Shown here in pieces: positions 40,804-50,051 of a DNA stretch of 64,000 nt (position 1 is its first letter; each line of letters opens with the position of its first letter). Both the position numbers and the translations under genes were made by a program. The notes beneath the pieces were generated by a model. The model did no database searches. It was given only the letters and a program-made list of their open reading frames with translations, and was not told the DNA's origin. Origin of the DNA: Brucella oryzae (GTDB taxonomy: Bacteria > Pseudomonadota > Alphaproteobacteria > Rhizobiales > Rhizobiaceae); NCBI GenBank assembly GCA_012103035.1, contig JAAVLL010000001.1, positions 2,454,501 to 2,518,500 of the forward strand. Reading direction: 5' to 3'.

Positions 40804-41611
40804 GCGGCTGTCCGGCCAGGTGGAAGCGGCGCGTTTTACCGCCGGAACACCGATGCAGGTTTCCGCACCCGTTGTCGATCTGCGTGCCGAACCGCGTATG
40901 GATAGCGGACCGCAAACACAGATGATTTTCGGTGATCGCGTCCGCGTCTACGAAGAAATGGACGGCTGGTCGTGGGTGCAGGCAGAACGTGACGGCTATA
41001 CGGGTTACGTCTCCTCTGCCGCGCTGGAGCAGCCCGCTGGAACCGAAACACACTTGGTCATCGTGCCACGCACCTTCGTTTATCCCGGCTCCGATCTCCG
41101 CTTTCCGCACACAAAGGCCCTGTCGCTCGGCTCATGCGTGCGCATTGTCGGCGCGGCCGAGACGCGCGGCACAAAATATGCGCTTCTGGAAAGCGGCGAA
41201 GCGCTGATCGCAAGCCATCTTGCACCGGTGGGCGAACATGCAGCAGACTATGTGGCGGTCGCCGAAACGCTTCTTCACACGCCCTATCTGTGGGGCGGCA
41301 CATCGGGCTTCGGCATCGACTGCTCCGGCCTTGTGCAACTGTCCATGTGGGTAGCAGGCCGCAAGGTGCTGCGCGATTCGGACATGCAGCAGAACACGCT
41401 TGGCGAGATTATCGAGCCTGATGCGGCCTATTCGAACCTGAAGCGCGGCGATCTTGTGTTCTGGAAGGGCCATGTCGCCATCTGCGCCTCGCCCGACATG
41501 CTGATCCATGCGAGCGGTCATACGATGACGGTAACGCTGGAACCGCTACAGGATGCCATCAAGCGAATTGCCTACCTCTATGATCTGCCGACACTCATCC
41601 GCAGACCCTAA
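40757..41611 (+). CDS. NlpC/P60 cysteine peptidase with SH3 domains
   Basis: Intact protein of about 285 residues with no signal peptide. Two bacterial SH3 domains (VSAPVVDLRAEPRMDSGPQT; RVRVYEEMDGWSWVQAERDG) precede the NlpC/P60 domain. The catalytic Cys is in GFGIDCSGLVQLSM, the His in VFWKGHVAICASP and the third residue in MLIHASGHTM. Family members cleave D-Glu/meso-Dap bonds in cell-wall peptides, here probably imported fragments. AGGAG at 40738 is 8 bp from a TTG at 40751 and 14 bp from the ATG at 40757, so TTG may be the true start. Confidence 0.88.
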   Translation: MLDRRLNAYRPDLADERLSGQVEAARFTAGTPMQVSAPVVDLRAEPRMDSGPQTQMIFGDRVRVYEEMDGWSWVQAERDGYTGYVSSAALEQPAGTETHLVIVPRTFVYPGSDLRFPHTKALSLGSCVRIVGAAETRGTKYALLESGEALIASHLAPVGEHAADYVAVAETLLHTPYLWGGTSGFGIDCSGLVQLSMWVAGRKVLRDSDMQQNTLGEIIEPDAAYSNLKRGDLVFWKGHVAICASPDMLIHASGHTMTVTLEPLQDAIKRIAYLYDLPTLIRRP

Positions 41612-41642
41612 CTCGTAGATGCTCCAAAAGAGAGCGGGACTT

Positions 41643-42484
41643 ATGAAGGGAAAGACGACATTGACGATAGCTGCGTTGCTGATCGGCTTTGCTTTGTCTT
41701 TTCCTTCCCCGTTTCGACTGAGAGAATTGCGCGCATGACCATTCCCGCATCCCCTGCCGCCTTTGCCGAAGTCAATGGCATCCAGATGTACTACCGGATC
41801 ATCGGTAAGGGACCGCCGATCCTGCTTATTCCCGGCGGCCTGTCCGACCAGCATGTGTGGGATGCACAGCTTCCGATTCTTGCGCGTCACCACACCGTAA
41901 TCGTTGCTGATAGCCGCGGACAGGGGCACTCCACCCGCACCGAAGATCCCATCACCTATGGATTAATGGCCGACGATTATGTGTCGCTGCTTGATTATCT
42001 GCAAATCGACAAGGTTGACCTTGTCGGCTGGAGCGATGGCGGCATTATCGGCCTCGATATCGCCATGCGTTATCCTGAACGGCTGAAAAGCCTGTTCGCG
42101 CAGGCGGCGAACGTCACGCCAGATGGCAATACCGGTTATGCCGAGGCTCGCGCCGCAGGAAAGCCGATACCGGAACTGCGCCACTATGAGAGCATCGACA
42201 AGGAAATCCAGGCACTCTGGGCAAATGAACCGAACTATACCGACGAGGAACTGTCGGATATTCGCGTGCGCACCGCGATTGTCATCGGCGACCGCGATAC
42301 GGCCATCACGCGCGAACATACGGAATTCATCGCCAGTCAGATACCTGGCGCCCAGTTGATTGTCCTGCCCGATGCCGGGCATGGCGTCCCTATCGAAAAT
42401 CCGCGCCTCTATGCACATACAGTCCTGCGTTTCATCGATGGAAAGGACGCCGAAGAAATGAAAACTGCGAGCCGGAAAAGTTAA
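41643..42484 (+). CDS. Exported alpha/beta-fold hydrolase
   Basis: Serine hydrolase. The nucleophile elbow is LVGWSDGGIIGLDIAM (G-x-S-x-G), the acid is likely Asp in IGDRDTAIT and the His is in DAGHGVPIENP. Starting at the internal ATG (41735) gives an intact 249-residue protein. An ATG at 41643, however, opens MKGKTTLTIAALLIGFALSF, a signal peptide that joins in frame once a T missing near 41703 is restored. I favour the longer, exported form. The substrate is unknown. Its stop overlaps that of the convergent gene at TTAA. Confidence 0.8.
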
Positions 42485-43484
42485 ACCCGGTTCGGCAATA
42501 CGCGGTCGGGCGGGCGATGTCCGTCGACAAAAGCCTTGATATTGATGATGACCTTGTCGCCCATATCGATGCGGCCTTCCATGGTGGCCGAACCCATATG
42601 CGGCAGCAGGACAACCTTGCCTTTTCGGCAAGCGCCAGCAGGCGGGGATTAACCGCCGGTTCGTTCTCGAACACGTCCAGCCCCGCGCCGGCAAGCTTGC
42701 CCTGCTCGATCAGCTCGATCAGCGCATTCTCATCGATGATCTGGCCGCGTGCCGTGTTGACCATATAGGCTGTCGGCTGCATCAGCGCGATGCGGCGTGC
42801 GGACAGCAGATGGAATGTGGCAGGCGTCGAAGGGCAGTTGACCGAGATGATATCCATCCGGGCCAGCATCTGGTCGAGACTATCCCAATAGGTCGCCTCC
42901 AGCTCTTCCTCGACCTGCGGATTGACGCGCTTGCGGTTGTGATAGTGAATGGAAAGTCCGAAAGCCTTGGCGCGGCGGGCGACCGCCGTACCGATGCGTC
43001 CCATGCCGACAATCCCGAGGCGTTTGCCCCAGATGCGCCGTCCGAGCATCCAGGTCGGCGACCATCCCGGCCATTGCCCATGGCGCTCGCCCAGCACATT
43101 GGCACCTTCAACCAGGCGTCTTGGCACCGACAGGAGCAGCGCCAGGGTCATGTCGGCAGTGTCCTCGGTCAGGACATTCGGCGTATTGGTAACGGTGATT
43201 CCGCGCTTTGCGGCTGCGGCGACATCGATATTGTCCACGCCATTGCCGAAATTTGCGATCAGCTTGAGATTGGGGCCAGCCTGTTCAATCGCTGCTGCAT
43301 CGATGACGTCCGTGATGCAAGGCACCAGAACGTCCGCTTCCTTCATCGCAGCGATAATTTCCGGCTGATTCATGCGGTGGTCGTCTATGTTCAGACGCGC
43401 ATCAAACAGTTCCCGCATTCGGGTTTCCACTGGGTCCGGCAGTTTTCGCGTAAGAACGACCAGCGGTTTCTTCTTGTTCGACAT
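42481..43484 (-). CDS. D-isomer-specific 2-hydroxyacid dehydrogenase (glyoxylate reductase-like)
   Basis: Cytoplasmic NAD(P)-dependent enzyme, 334 residues after one repair near 42625. The nucleotide-binding motif is LGIVGMGRIGTAVARRAKAF (GxGxxG). The catalytic Arg is in YMVNTARGQIIDENALIELI, Glu in GLDVFENEPAVNP and His in LLPHMGSATMEGR. MSNKKKPLVVLTRKLPDPVE at 43484 is the likely start; the upstream in-frame region to 43568 lies in a repeat. It is most similar in layout to glyoxylate reductases; the substrate is inferred. Confidence 0.88.
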
Positions 43485-43567
43485 CTCCACCCCATCGTTG
43501 AGCAAAGCCCCTGGAACTGCCCGTATTGTAATCAACTGGCAGGGCACGCTCCAAGAAATTTCCTGCA

Positions 43568-43612
43568 CATTTCCAGCGGAAAACCGACTCCCACTTTTCC
43601 CGAAAATGCGTT
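43568..43612. repeat. Degenerate palindromic repeat
   Basis: CATTTCCAGCGGAAAACCGA ... CCCGAAAATGCG resembles the repeats at 25925 and 53996 but is more diverged. It lies in the 333-bp gap between the dehydrogenase and the SH3-protein gene; I see no other feature in that gap. Confidence 0.5.
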
Positions 43613-43817
43613 AACCGAAGCTTCATGTTGAGACCTCCTTAACCAAGGCGGTGCAATATGGGATATTGCTTCGGCTGAACATCTCTATCAAGGCGAAGCG
43701 GCAAAGACAAAGAAAAACCGGAAACTTCAGGTGTCTCTTGGAAAGTCTGCAACGACTTTCTAAAAAGATGCATTTAAAATCAAATGATTAGGTCGCATCT
43801 CCATCTGTTGTACACAT

Positions 43818-44495
43818 ATGGATTCACGATCTGAAAACAGGACGGAAACGTCGCCTCGCAGCCCCCGTAAACTGCCGAAGCTACTACCGTTCTGCCGTGA
43901 CAGGACGGCGAGAGGTCGCAGTTTGTACAGAGTACTTTCGCAACGCTTTTGGATAGCCACGCTTGGCTTTCTGGCATTTTTCCTCATTCTGGCGCCGCTT
44001 GGCGCTTCGAACAGACATGCCGCACAGGCTGTAGAGCCTGCAGGCACCACTGTCGGCGCAAGCGGGCTTCCGGTGCCGCGTTTCGTCAGCCTTAAACCCG
44101 CGCGCGTCAATCTGCGCATCGGACCGGGACGTGATTATGCGGTTTCATGGCTTTTCATGAAGGCCGGACTGCCCGTCGAGATCATCCAGGAATATGACAA
44201 CTGGCGCCGTATCCGCGATGCGGATGGCACGGAAGGCTGGGTCTATCAGTCGCTGCTTTCCGGCAAGCGAACCGCTATCACGGCGCCCTGGCTCAAGAAC
44301 GATCAGGGTTCGATGATCAATATGCGCCGCGATGCAAGCGATGCATCGGGACTTGCTGCCGAAATCGAGCCCGGCGTGGTTGGAACGGTGCGCGAATGCA
44401 CCGGTCAATGGTGCCGGGTGGATATGGGCGGCGTCCGCGGCTGGATCAAGCAATCGGATCTGTGGGGCGTATATCCAGGCGAAGCCTTCGACTGA
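43818..44495 (+). CDS. Membrane-anchored/exported SH3-domain protein
   Basis: Intact 225-residue protein. A charged N-terminus (about 45 residues) precedes a hydrophobic stretch FWIATLGFLAFFLILAPLGA. Two bacterial SH3 domains follow: PARVNLRIGPGRDYAVSWLF and SMINMRRDASDASGLAAEIE. They end in GWVYQSLLSGKR and GWIKQSDLWGVYPGE. Such proteins usually bind cell-wall peptide. The first Met (43818) gives an unusually long cytoplasmic leader, so an internal start nearer the helix is possible. Confidence 0.78.
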   Translation: MDSRSENRTETSPRSPRKLPKLLPFCRDRTARGRSLYRVLSQRFWIATLGFLAFFLILAPLGASNRHAAQAVEPAGTTVGASGLPVPRFVSLKPARVNLRIGPGRDYAVSWLFMKAGLPVEIIQEYDNWRRIRDADGTEGWVYQSLLSGKRTAITAPWLKNDQGSMINMRRDASDASGLAAEIEPGVVGTVRECTGQWCRVDMGGVRGWIKQSDLWGVYPGEAFD

Positions 44496-44503
44496 CTTCG
44501 CCC

Positions 44504-44530
44504 AAGCGGGCGAAAATCGCCCCGCTTTCA
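44504..44530. terminator. Bidirectional terminator between SH3 gene and metQ
   Basis: AAGCGGGCGA at 44504 pairs with TCGCCCCGCTT ending at 44527, with a one-base bulge, between the convergent stops at 44495 and 44541. T-rich sequence follows on the plus strand. Confidence 0.65.
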
Positions 44531-44540
44531 CTTCGGAGTA

Positions 44541-45319
44541 TCACCAGGCAGGCGCTACCGATCCCTTGAACGTCGTGGCGATGAATTCCTTCACTTCATC
44601 ACTGTGATAGGAGGCGATCAGGGCTTTCACCCAATCCGCATCCTTGTCGGCGGTGCGAACCACGAGAATATTGACGTAGGGCGCTTTCTCGCCTTCTCGC
44701 ACCAGCGGATCGGTTGCCGGGTTCAGGCCAGCTTCCATCGCATAATTGGTGTTGATGACGGCAGCATCGACGTCTTCCATCGAACGCGGAAGCTGTGCCG
44801 CATCGAGTTCAACGAATTTCAAGTTCTTCGGATTTTCCACGATATCGATGGCGCTGACCTTCAATCCCTTGGTCGGGTCGATTTTGATAATCCCGTTTTC
44901 GGCAAGCACCAGCAAAGCGCGACCGCCATTGGTCGGATCATTGGGGATTGCAATCGTCGCACCGTCGGCCAGCTCGAAATGTTCTTCAGCTTCTTCGAAT
45001 ACAACCCCATCGGAAAGTTGACAGTCTCCGCAACGCTCACAATATCGAAGCCACGATCAGCCACCTGATTGTCGAGATAGGGCTTGTGCTGGAAGGAGTT
45101 GGCTTCCAATGCGCCATCCGCAAGCGCCATGTTCGGAATGACATAATCCGAGAATTCCTGAATATCGATTTCAAGACCGTTCTTTCCGGCGACTTCCTTC
45201 ACCTTTTCCATGATCTGGGCGTGCGGCCCCGGCGTCACTCCGATCCGGACCGTCTTTGCAAAGGCGCTGCCAGCGGTAAACAGGGCAAGAATGGTCGCGG
45301 CGACAAATAGCTTACGCAT
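44541..45319 (-). CDS. metQ: MetQ/NlpA-family substrate-binding protein
   Basis: Periplasmic binding protein of the methionine ABC importer family, 259 residues after one repair near 44985. The signal peptide is MRKLFVAATILALFTAGSAF, without a lipobox Cys. The family motif runs VRIGVTPGPHAQIMEKVKEV and later IAIPNDPTNGGRALLVLAEN. The ligand region EAGLNPATDPLVREGE is typical. No metN or metI lies nearby, so the transporter core must be encoded elsewhere. Confidence 0.87.
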
Positions 45320-45419
45320 GATATCTCCTTGAAATAAGCCCGGCTGGGCTTGGGAGGCTAGCCAGCCAGGATTGCAGAACTTCGCCCCTTTTCAGCCCCT
45401 TATGGTCCAATAGGCAACA

Positions 45420-45441
45420 AAAAGCGGCCATGGCCGCTTTC
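45420..45441 (-). terminator. irr terminator
   Basis: AAAGCGGCCATGGCCGCTTT at 45421-45440 is a perfect 20-bp palindrome; on the minus strand it is followed by TTGTTG. It lies 39 bp after the irr stop. Confidence 0.65.
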
Positions 45442-45479
45442 TATTCCCGACTGAAAGGGAGGCTCGCTACTGGTCCCGT

Positions 45480-45916
45480 TTATTGGCCCTTGCGGCGCAG
45501 GCGGACGATGATATCCACATTGACGATTTCCATGCCATGCGGAGCATCCGGCATGTTGGCAACCGTGGGCTGGCCCTTTCGCCATGTGGAATATCGAACA
45601 CAACATTTTCCCCTTCGAGGAAGAAATGCTGGTGGTCCGAGATATTCGTATCGAAATAGGTCTTAGAGCCCTCAACCGCGATAATACGCAGCATACCGGC
45701 TTCCGTGAACTGGTGGAGCGTATTGTAAACCGTCGCCAGAGACACCGGCACATCGGCCATGACGGCCTCTTCGTGCAGGTCTTCCGCAGACAGATGGCGA
45801 TCGCCCTGGGCGAAGATCAGGCTCGCAAGCGCAACGCGCTGCCGCGTCGGACGCAGGCCCGCGCGGCGGAGCTGCTCTTCCATCGAGACCGTCGAGTGGG
45901 TATGTGAAGACTGCAT
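45480..45916 (-). CDS. irr: Fur-family iron response regulator Irr
   Basis: About 145 residues, with one deletion near 45566. The winged helix is RRAGLRPTRQRVALASLIFA and VSLATVYNTLHQFTEAGMLR. A His-rich segment NISDHQHFFLEGENVVFDIP corresponds to the metal/heme-sensing part of Irr. In Rhizobiales Irr represses or activates iron and heme genes under iron limitation. The ATG at 45916 (MQSSHTHSTVSMEEQLRRAG) matches known Irr starts better than the GTG at 45937. It diverges from fabA, and the gene order irr-fabA-fabB-fabI is typical of the group. Confidence 0.9.
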
Positions 45917-46181
45917 ATTCACCGTTGGTTCCGTCACAAGCTTGTTGCAAAATCATCAATCGTCAAACGGGCTGTTGCCCATTGCATACTGACATTGATA
46001 TATGCCGTTGCGAAATAAGTATCAATAGCCTTGGGAATTGGCCGGTTTTTCGGATAAAACCCCAGATAAACCCAATGCATGATTTTACTGCCGGAAACAG
46101 TCTGTGGTAGGGATGTTCCGGTGAAACCCACAACCGGGCCGGATTGCCGGTCGATACAGAATGAACCTCAAGGGAGGCGTA

Positions 46182-46699
46182 ATGGCAGAACAGAAATCAA
46201 GCTATGGGTATGAAGAGCTCCTGGCCTGCGCACGCGGCGAGATGTTCGGCCCCGGCAATGCTCAGCTTCCCTGCCTCCGATGCTGATGGTCCATCGCATC
46301 ACAGATATTTCCGAAACCGGCGGTGAGTTCGACAAGGGCTATATCCGCGCCGAATATGATGTGCGCCCCGACGACTGGTATTTCCCGTGCCATTTCATGG
46401 GCAATCCGATCATGCCGGGCTGCCTTGGCCTCGACGGCATGTGGCAGCTGACCGGTTTCTTCCTCGGCTGGCTCGGAGAGCCGGGCCGCGGCATGGCGCT
46501 TTCCACCGGTGAAGTGAAGTTCAAGGGCATGGTGCGTCCGCATACCAAGCTTCTCGAATACGGCATCGATTTCAAGCGCGTCATGCGTGGCCGCCTCGTG
46601 CTAGGCACGGCTGATGGCTGGCTGAAAGCCGATGGCGAAACCATCTACCGGGCGTCTGACCTGCGCGTCGGCCTGTCGAAGGACAGCGAGGGCCAGTAA
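46182..46699 (+). CDS. fabA: 3-hydroxydecanoyl-ACP dehydratase/isomerase
   Basis: Introduces the double bond for unsaturated fatty acid synthesis, 172 residues after a repair near 46272, the standard FabA length. [20 protein letters not shown] opens it. The active-site His is in [20 protein letters not shown] and the Asp/hydrophobic helix in [17 protein letters not shown]. Start ATG at 46182 is preceded by AGGGAGGCG. First gene of the fabA-fabB-fabI operon. Confidence 0.95.
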
Positions 46700-46860
46700 G
46701 GCACCTCAATCATCATCATCCACGAGCGCGACTGCAAAAGTAAACAGTTTTCATGCGGCCGCGCTCAAAACATGCGAAGATCGCACCTATGTAACCGCGA
46801 ACAGGCGGCAGTCCGCATGACGGACACGTCGCTCACGGATCAGGTGTAAAGGAGAACGCG

Positions 46861-48082
46861 ATGCGGCGTGTGGTCGTAACGGGTATGGGGATCGTATCCT
46901 CGATTGGTAACAACACCGAAGAGGTCACGGCTTCGCTGCGTGAAGCAAAGTCCGGCATCTCCGCGCTGAGGAATATGCCGAGCTTGGCTTCCGTTGTCAG
47001 GTGCACGGCGCTCCGAATATCGACGTCGAAGCACTGGTTGATCGTCGTGCGATGCGCTTCCATGGCCGTGGCACGGCCTGGAACCATATTGCGATGGATC
47101 AGGCCATTGCGGATGCGGGACTTTCCGACGAGGAGGTCTCCAACGACCGCACCGGCATCATTATGGGCTCCGGTGGTCCTTCAACCCGCACCATTGTCGA
47201 TTCTGCCGACATCACCCGCGAAAAGGCCCGAAGCGCGTCGGCCCATTTGCCGTGCCAAAAGCCATGAGTTCAACGGCTTCCGCGACGCTGGCGACCTTCT
47301 TCAAGATCAAGGGCATCAACTATTCGATCTCCTCGGCCTGTGCGACGTCCAACCATTGCATCGGCAATGCGTTCGAAATGATTCAGTATGGCAAGCAGGA
47401 CCGCATGTTTGCTGGCGGCTGCGAAGATCTTGACTGGACGCTTTCGGTCCTGTTCGACGCCATGGGCGCCATGTCGTCGAAATTTAACGATACGCCATCC
47501 ACGGCATCCCGCGCCTATGACAAGAACCGCGACGGCTTCGTGATCGCAGGCGGCGCCGGTGTTTTGGTGCTGGAGGACCTCGAAACCGCGCTGGCCCGCG
47601 GTGCCAAGATTTACGGCGAGATCGTTGGTTATGGCGCAACCTCCGACGGCTACGACATGGTCGCTCCGTCAGGCGAAGGCGCGATCCGCTGCATGAAGAT
47701 GGCGCTTTCGACCGTCAAGACCAAGATCGACTACATCAACCCGCACGCAACCTCGACGCCAGCTGGCGACGCGCCGGAAATCGACGCCATTCGCCAGGTC
47801 TTCGGCTCGGGCGACGCCTGCCCGCCGATCGCCGCGACCAAGTCGCTTACCGGCCACTCGCTGGGTGCAACCGGCGTACAGGAAGCGATCTATTCGCTTT
47901 TGATGATGCAGAACAATTTCATTTGCGAAAGCGCACATATCGAAGAACTGGACCCTGCCTTCGCGGACATGCCTATCGTTCGCAAGCGCATTGACAACGC
48001 TCAGCTCAACACCGTGCTCTCCAACTCCTTCGGATTTGGCGGCACCAATGCGACGCTGGTTTTCCAGCGCTACCAGGGCTGA
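46861..48082 (+). CDS. fabB: 3-oxoacyl-ACP synthase I
   Basis: Condensing enzyme that elongates unsaturated acyl-ACP, about 407 residues. The active Cys is in [20 protein letters not shown]; the two His are in [20 protein letters not shown] and [20 protein letters not shown]. Deletions near 46980 and 47230 break the first third. [20 protein letters not shown] is the start, preceded by AAGGAGAA. It follows fabA by 161 bp, in which I see no further gene, and precedes fabI by 14 bp. Confidence 0.95.
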
Positions 48083-48096
48083 GGGAGAGGGAAAAT

Positions 48097-48914
48097 ATGG
48101 AAGGTTTGATGAAGGGCAAACGCGGCCTCATCATGGGGGTCGCGAATAATCACTCACTCGCCTGGGGAATTTCAAAGCAACTCGCAGCACAAGGCGCAGA
48201 ACTGGCCTTCACCTATCAAGGTGATGCGCTCGGCAAGCGTGTAAAGCCACTTGCTGAACAGGTTGGTTCCGATTTCGTACTGCCTTGCGATGTGGAAGAT
48301 ATCGAGTCCGTTGACGCGGTCTTTGCTGAAATCGAAAGAAGTGGGGCAAGCTCGATTTCATCGTTCATGCCATCGGCTTCTCCGACAAGACCGAACTGAA
48401 GGGTCGCTACGCAGACGTCACCACGCGCGAAAATTTCAGCCGCACCATGGTGATTTCCGCCTACTCCTTCACGGAAATGGCACAACGCGCTGAAAAGCTC
48501 ATGAAGGACGGCGGCTCGATCCTGACGCTGACCTATGGCGGCTCGACCCGTACGATTCCGAACTACAACGTCATGGGTGTCGCCAAGGCGGCGCTTGAAG
48601 CCATGGTTCGTTATCTTGCAGCCGATTATGGTCCGCAGGGCATCCGCGTCAACGCTATTTCGGCGGGGCCGGTGCGCACGCTGGCTGGTGCCGGTATTGG
48701 CGATGCACGCGCAATCTTCAGCTATCAGCGCCGTAACTCACCGCTACGCCGTACCGTCGATATTGATGACGTGGGCAAATCGGCAGTCTATCTGCTGTCC
48801 GACCTTTCCAGCGGCGTCACCGGCGAAATCCATTATGTGGATTCGGGCTACAATATCGTCTCCATGCCGACGCTCGAAGAATTGAAAAGTTCTGACGCGG
48901 AACGCGGCGAGTAA
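48097..48914 (+). CDS. fabI: Enoyl-ACP reductase (NADH)
   Basis: Last step of each fatty-acid elongation round, 272 residues after a repair near 48337. The glycine-rich loop is GLIMGVANNHSLAWGISKQL; the catalytic Tyr-x6-Lys is in IPNYNVMGVAKAALEAMVRY. It is the target of triclosan and related inhibitors in other bacteria. MEGLMKGKRGLIMG is the start; the second Met is an alternative. A strong terminator follows the stop, closing the operon. Confidence 0.95.
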
Positions 48915-48932
48915 GCGTTCCAGAATTGAAAA

Positions 48933-48954
48933 GCCGCCCTTCGGGGCGGCATTT
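48933..48954 (+). terminator. Terminator after fabI
   Basis: GCCGCCCTTCGGGGCGGC followed by ATTTTATTT, directly after the fabI stop. The convergent rsmC gene ends at 48958, so it may serve both strands. Confidence 0.88.
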
Positions 48955-48957
48955 TAT

Positions 48958-49988
48958 TTACTTCTTCGCATCGAATATCTTGAAACCATTCGCCTCTTCG
49001 AGAAGCGTCACGTTCTTGAACAGTCCCTTGAGGGTCGTTTCATACGGCAATTGACGGTTCGCGACCATCAGCAGACGCCCGCCGGGCTTGAGCCGGGATG
49101 CGGCGGCGGCAATGAACGCCTGACCAAGTGACACATCCGTAACCCGTCCCTCGTGAAACGGCGGATTCATGATCACTGTGTCGTAGATGCCCGCCATCTT
49201 TTCGCTCGTCACATCGAACCAGTTGAAACCAATCGGAACCGATGCCCCTAACCGTTCGAGATTGCCGCGTGCGGCCTCCAGCGCCTCGTAATCGGCTTCA
49301 TAGAGGTCAATCGACGTGATGCGATCCGCAAACTTCAGACATTGCGCGGCGAGATACCCCAGCCAGCACCAAGATCGGCAACGTTGCCGAAAACGATCTT
49401 CTCCATATGCGGCACGAGCAATGCCGAACCTTTATCGATCACGCCGTGCGAAAACATTCCGGGTTCGGTCCGGAACACGTCGTCAATATCGGTCGCAAGC
49501 GGTTTCAAAGCTGTGATGAAATCATCGGTAAGATCGGCAGGACGCCTGAGCCAGAACACCACTGCATGGTTCTTCGACATGCGGTCGCTGATCTCGGCAA
49601 TATTGCCGACCCATTTGCGAAAACTGTCGATGCCGAGCTTCTTGTCGCCGGACACGGCAATCCACCCCGGCTCAACACGCGCCAGAAGCTCCGCAAACCA
49701 CGCCTCATTGCGTCCGCGATGTTTTCCGAGCAGGAGTAGCCCGCCGGAAAAATGGTTCTTCTCACCCAGCTCAAACGTCAATCTGGGTACTGCCTTGAAG
49801 CCTTCCTTTTCCAGCGCCAGCCAATCAGGGCGCCAAGGTTGCAGGACGGTCAGCGCCCGTTTCCATTCGTCTTCAAGACGTCGGTCTGCAGAAAGACCGC
49901 AGACAAGGAAGGGCTGGCCCTCTTCAGGCATATCCAGAATGTCCTGATCGAAGGGGAGAAAGAGAGTTTGTTGTGCCGGTGTGATCAT
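48958..49988 (-). CDS. rsmC: 16S rRNA m2G1207 methyltransferase, RsmC-like
   Basis: SAM-dependent methyltransferase of 343 residues after one repair near 49360. The N-terminal RsmC-like domain (FLPFDQDILDMPEEGQPFLV) precedes the catalytic fold with motif I VADLGAGWGYLAAQCLKFAD and the target-base motif TVIMNPPFHEGRVTDVSLGQ. The ATG at 49988 is chosen by homology over in-frame Met codons at 50000 and 50027. It lies between the fabI terminator and the IS end, whose inverted repeat starts 64 bp upstream of the start codon. Confidence 0.87.
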
Positions 49989-50030
49989 GGGTCCATCCAT
50001 GGTCTTGAAATGATTCACGTGCAACAAAAA

Positions 50031-50051
50031 GCGCGCCCTTAAGGCGCGCTT
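50031..50051. repeat. Left copy of target-site duplication (hairpin)
   Basis: GCGCGCCCTTAAGGCGCGCTT, identical to the sequence at 51581-51601 on the other side of the IS. It is a self-complementary hairpin and on the minus strand it is followed by TTTTT (50030-50026), making a standard terminator for the transposase transcript. Confidence 0.85.
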
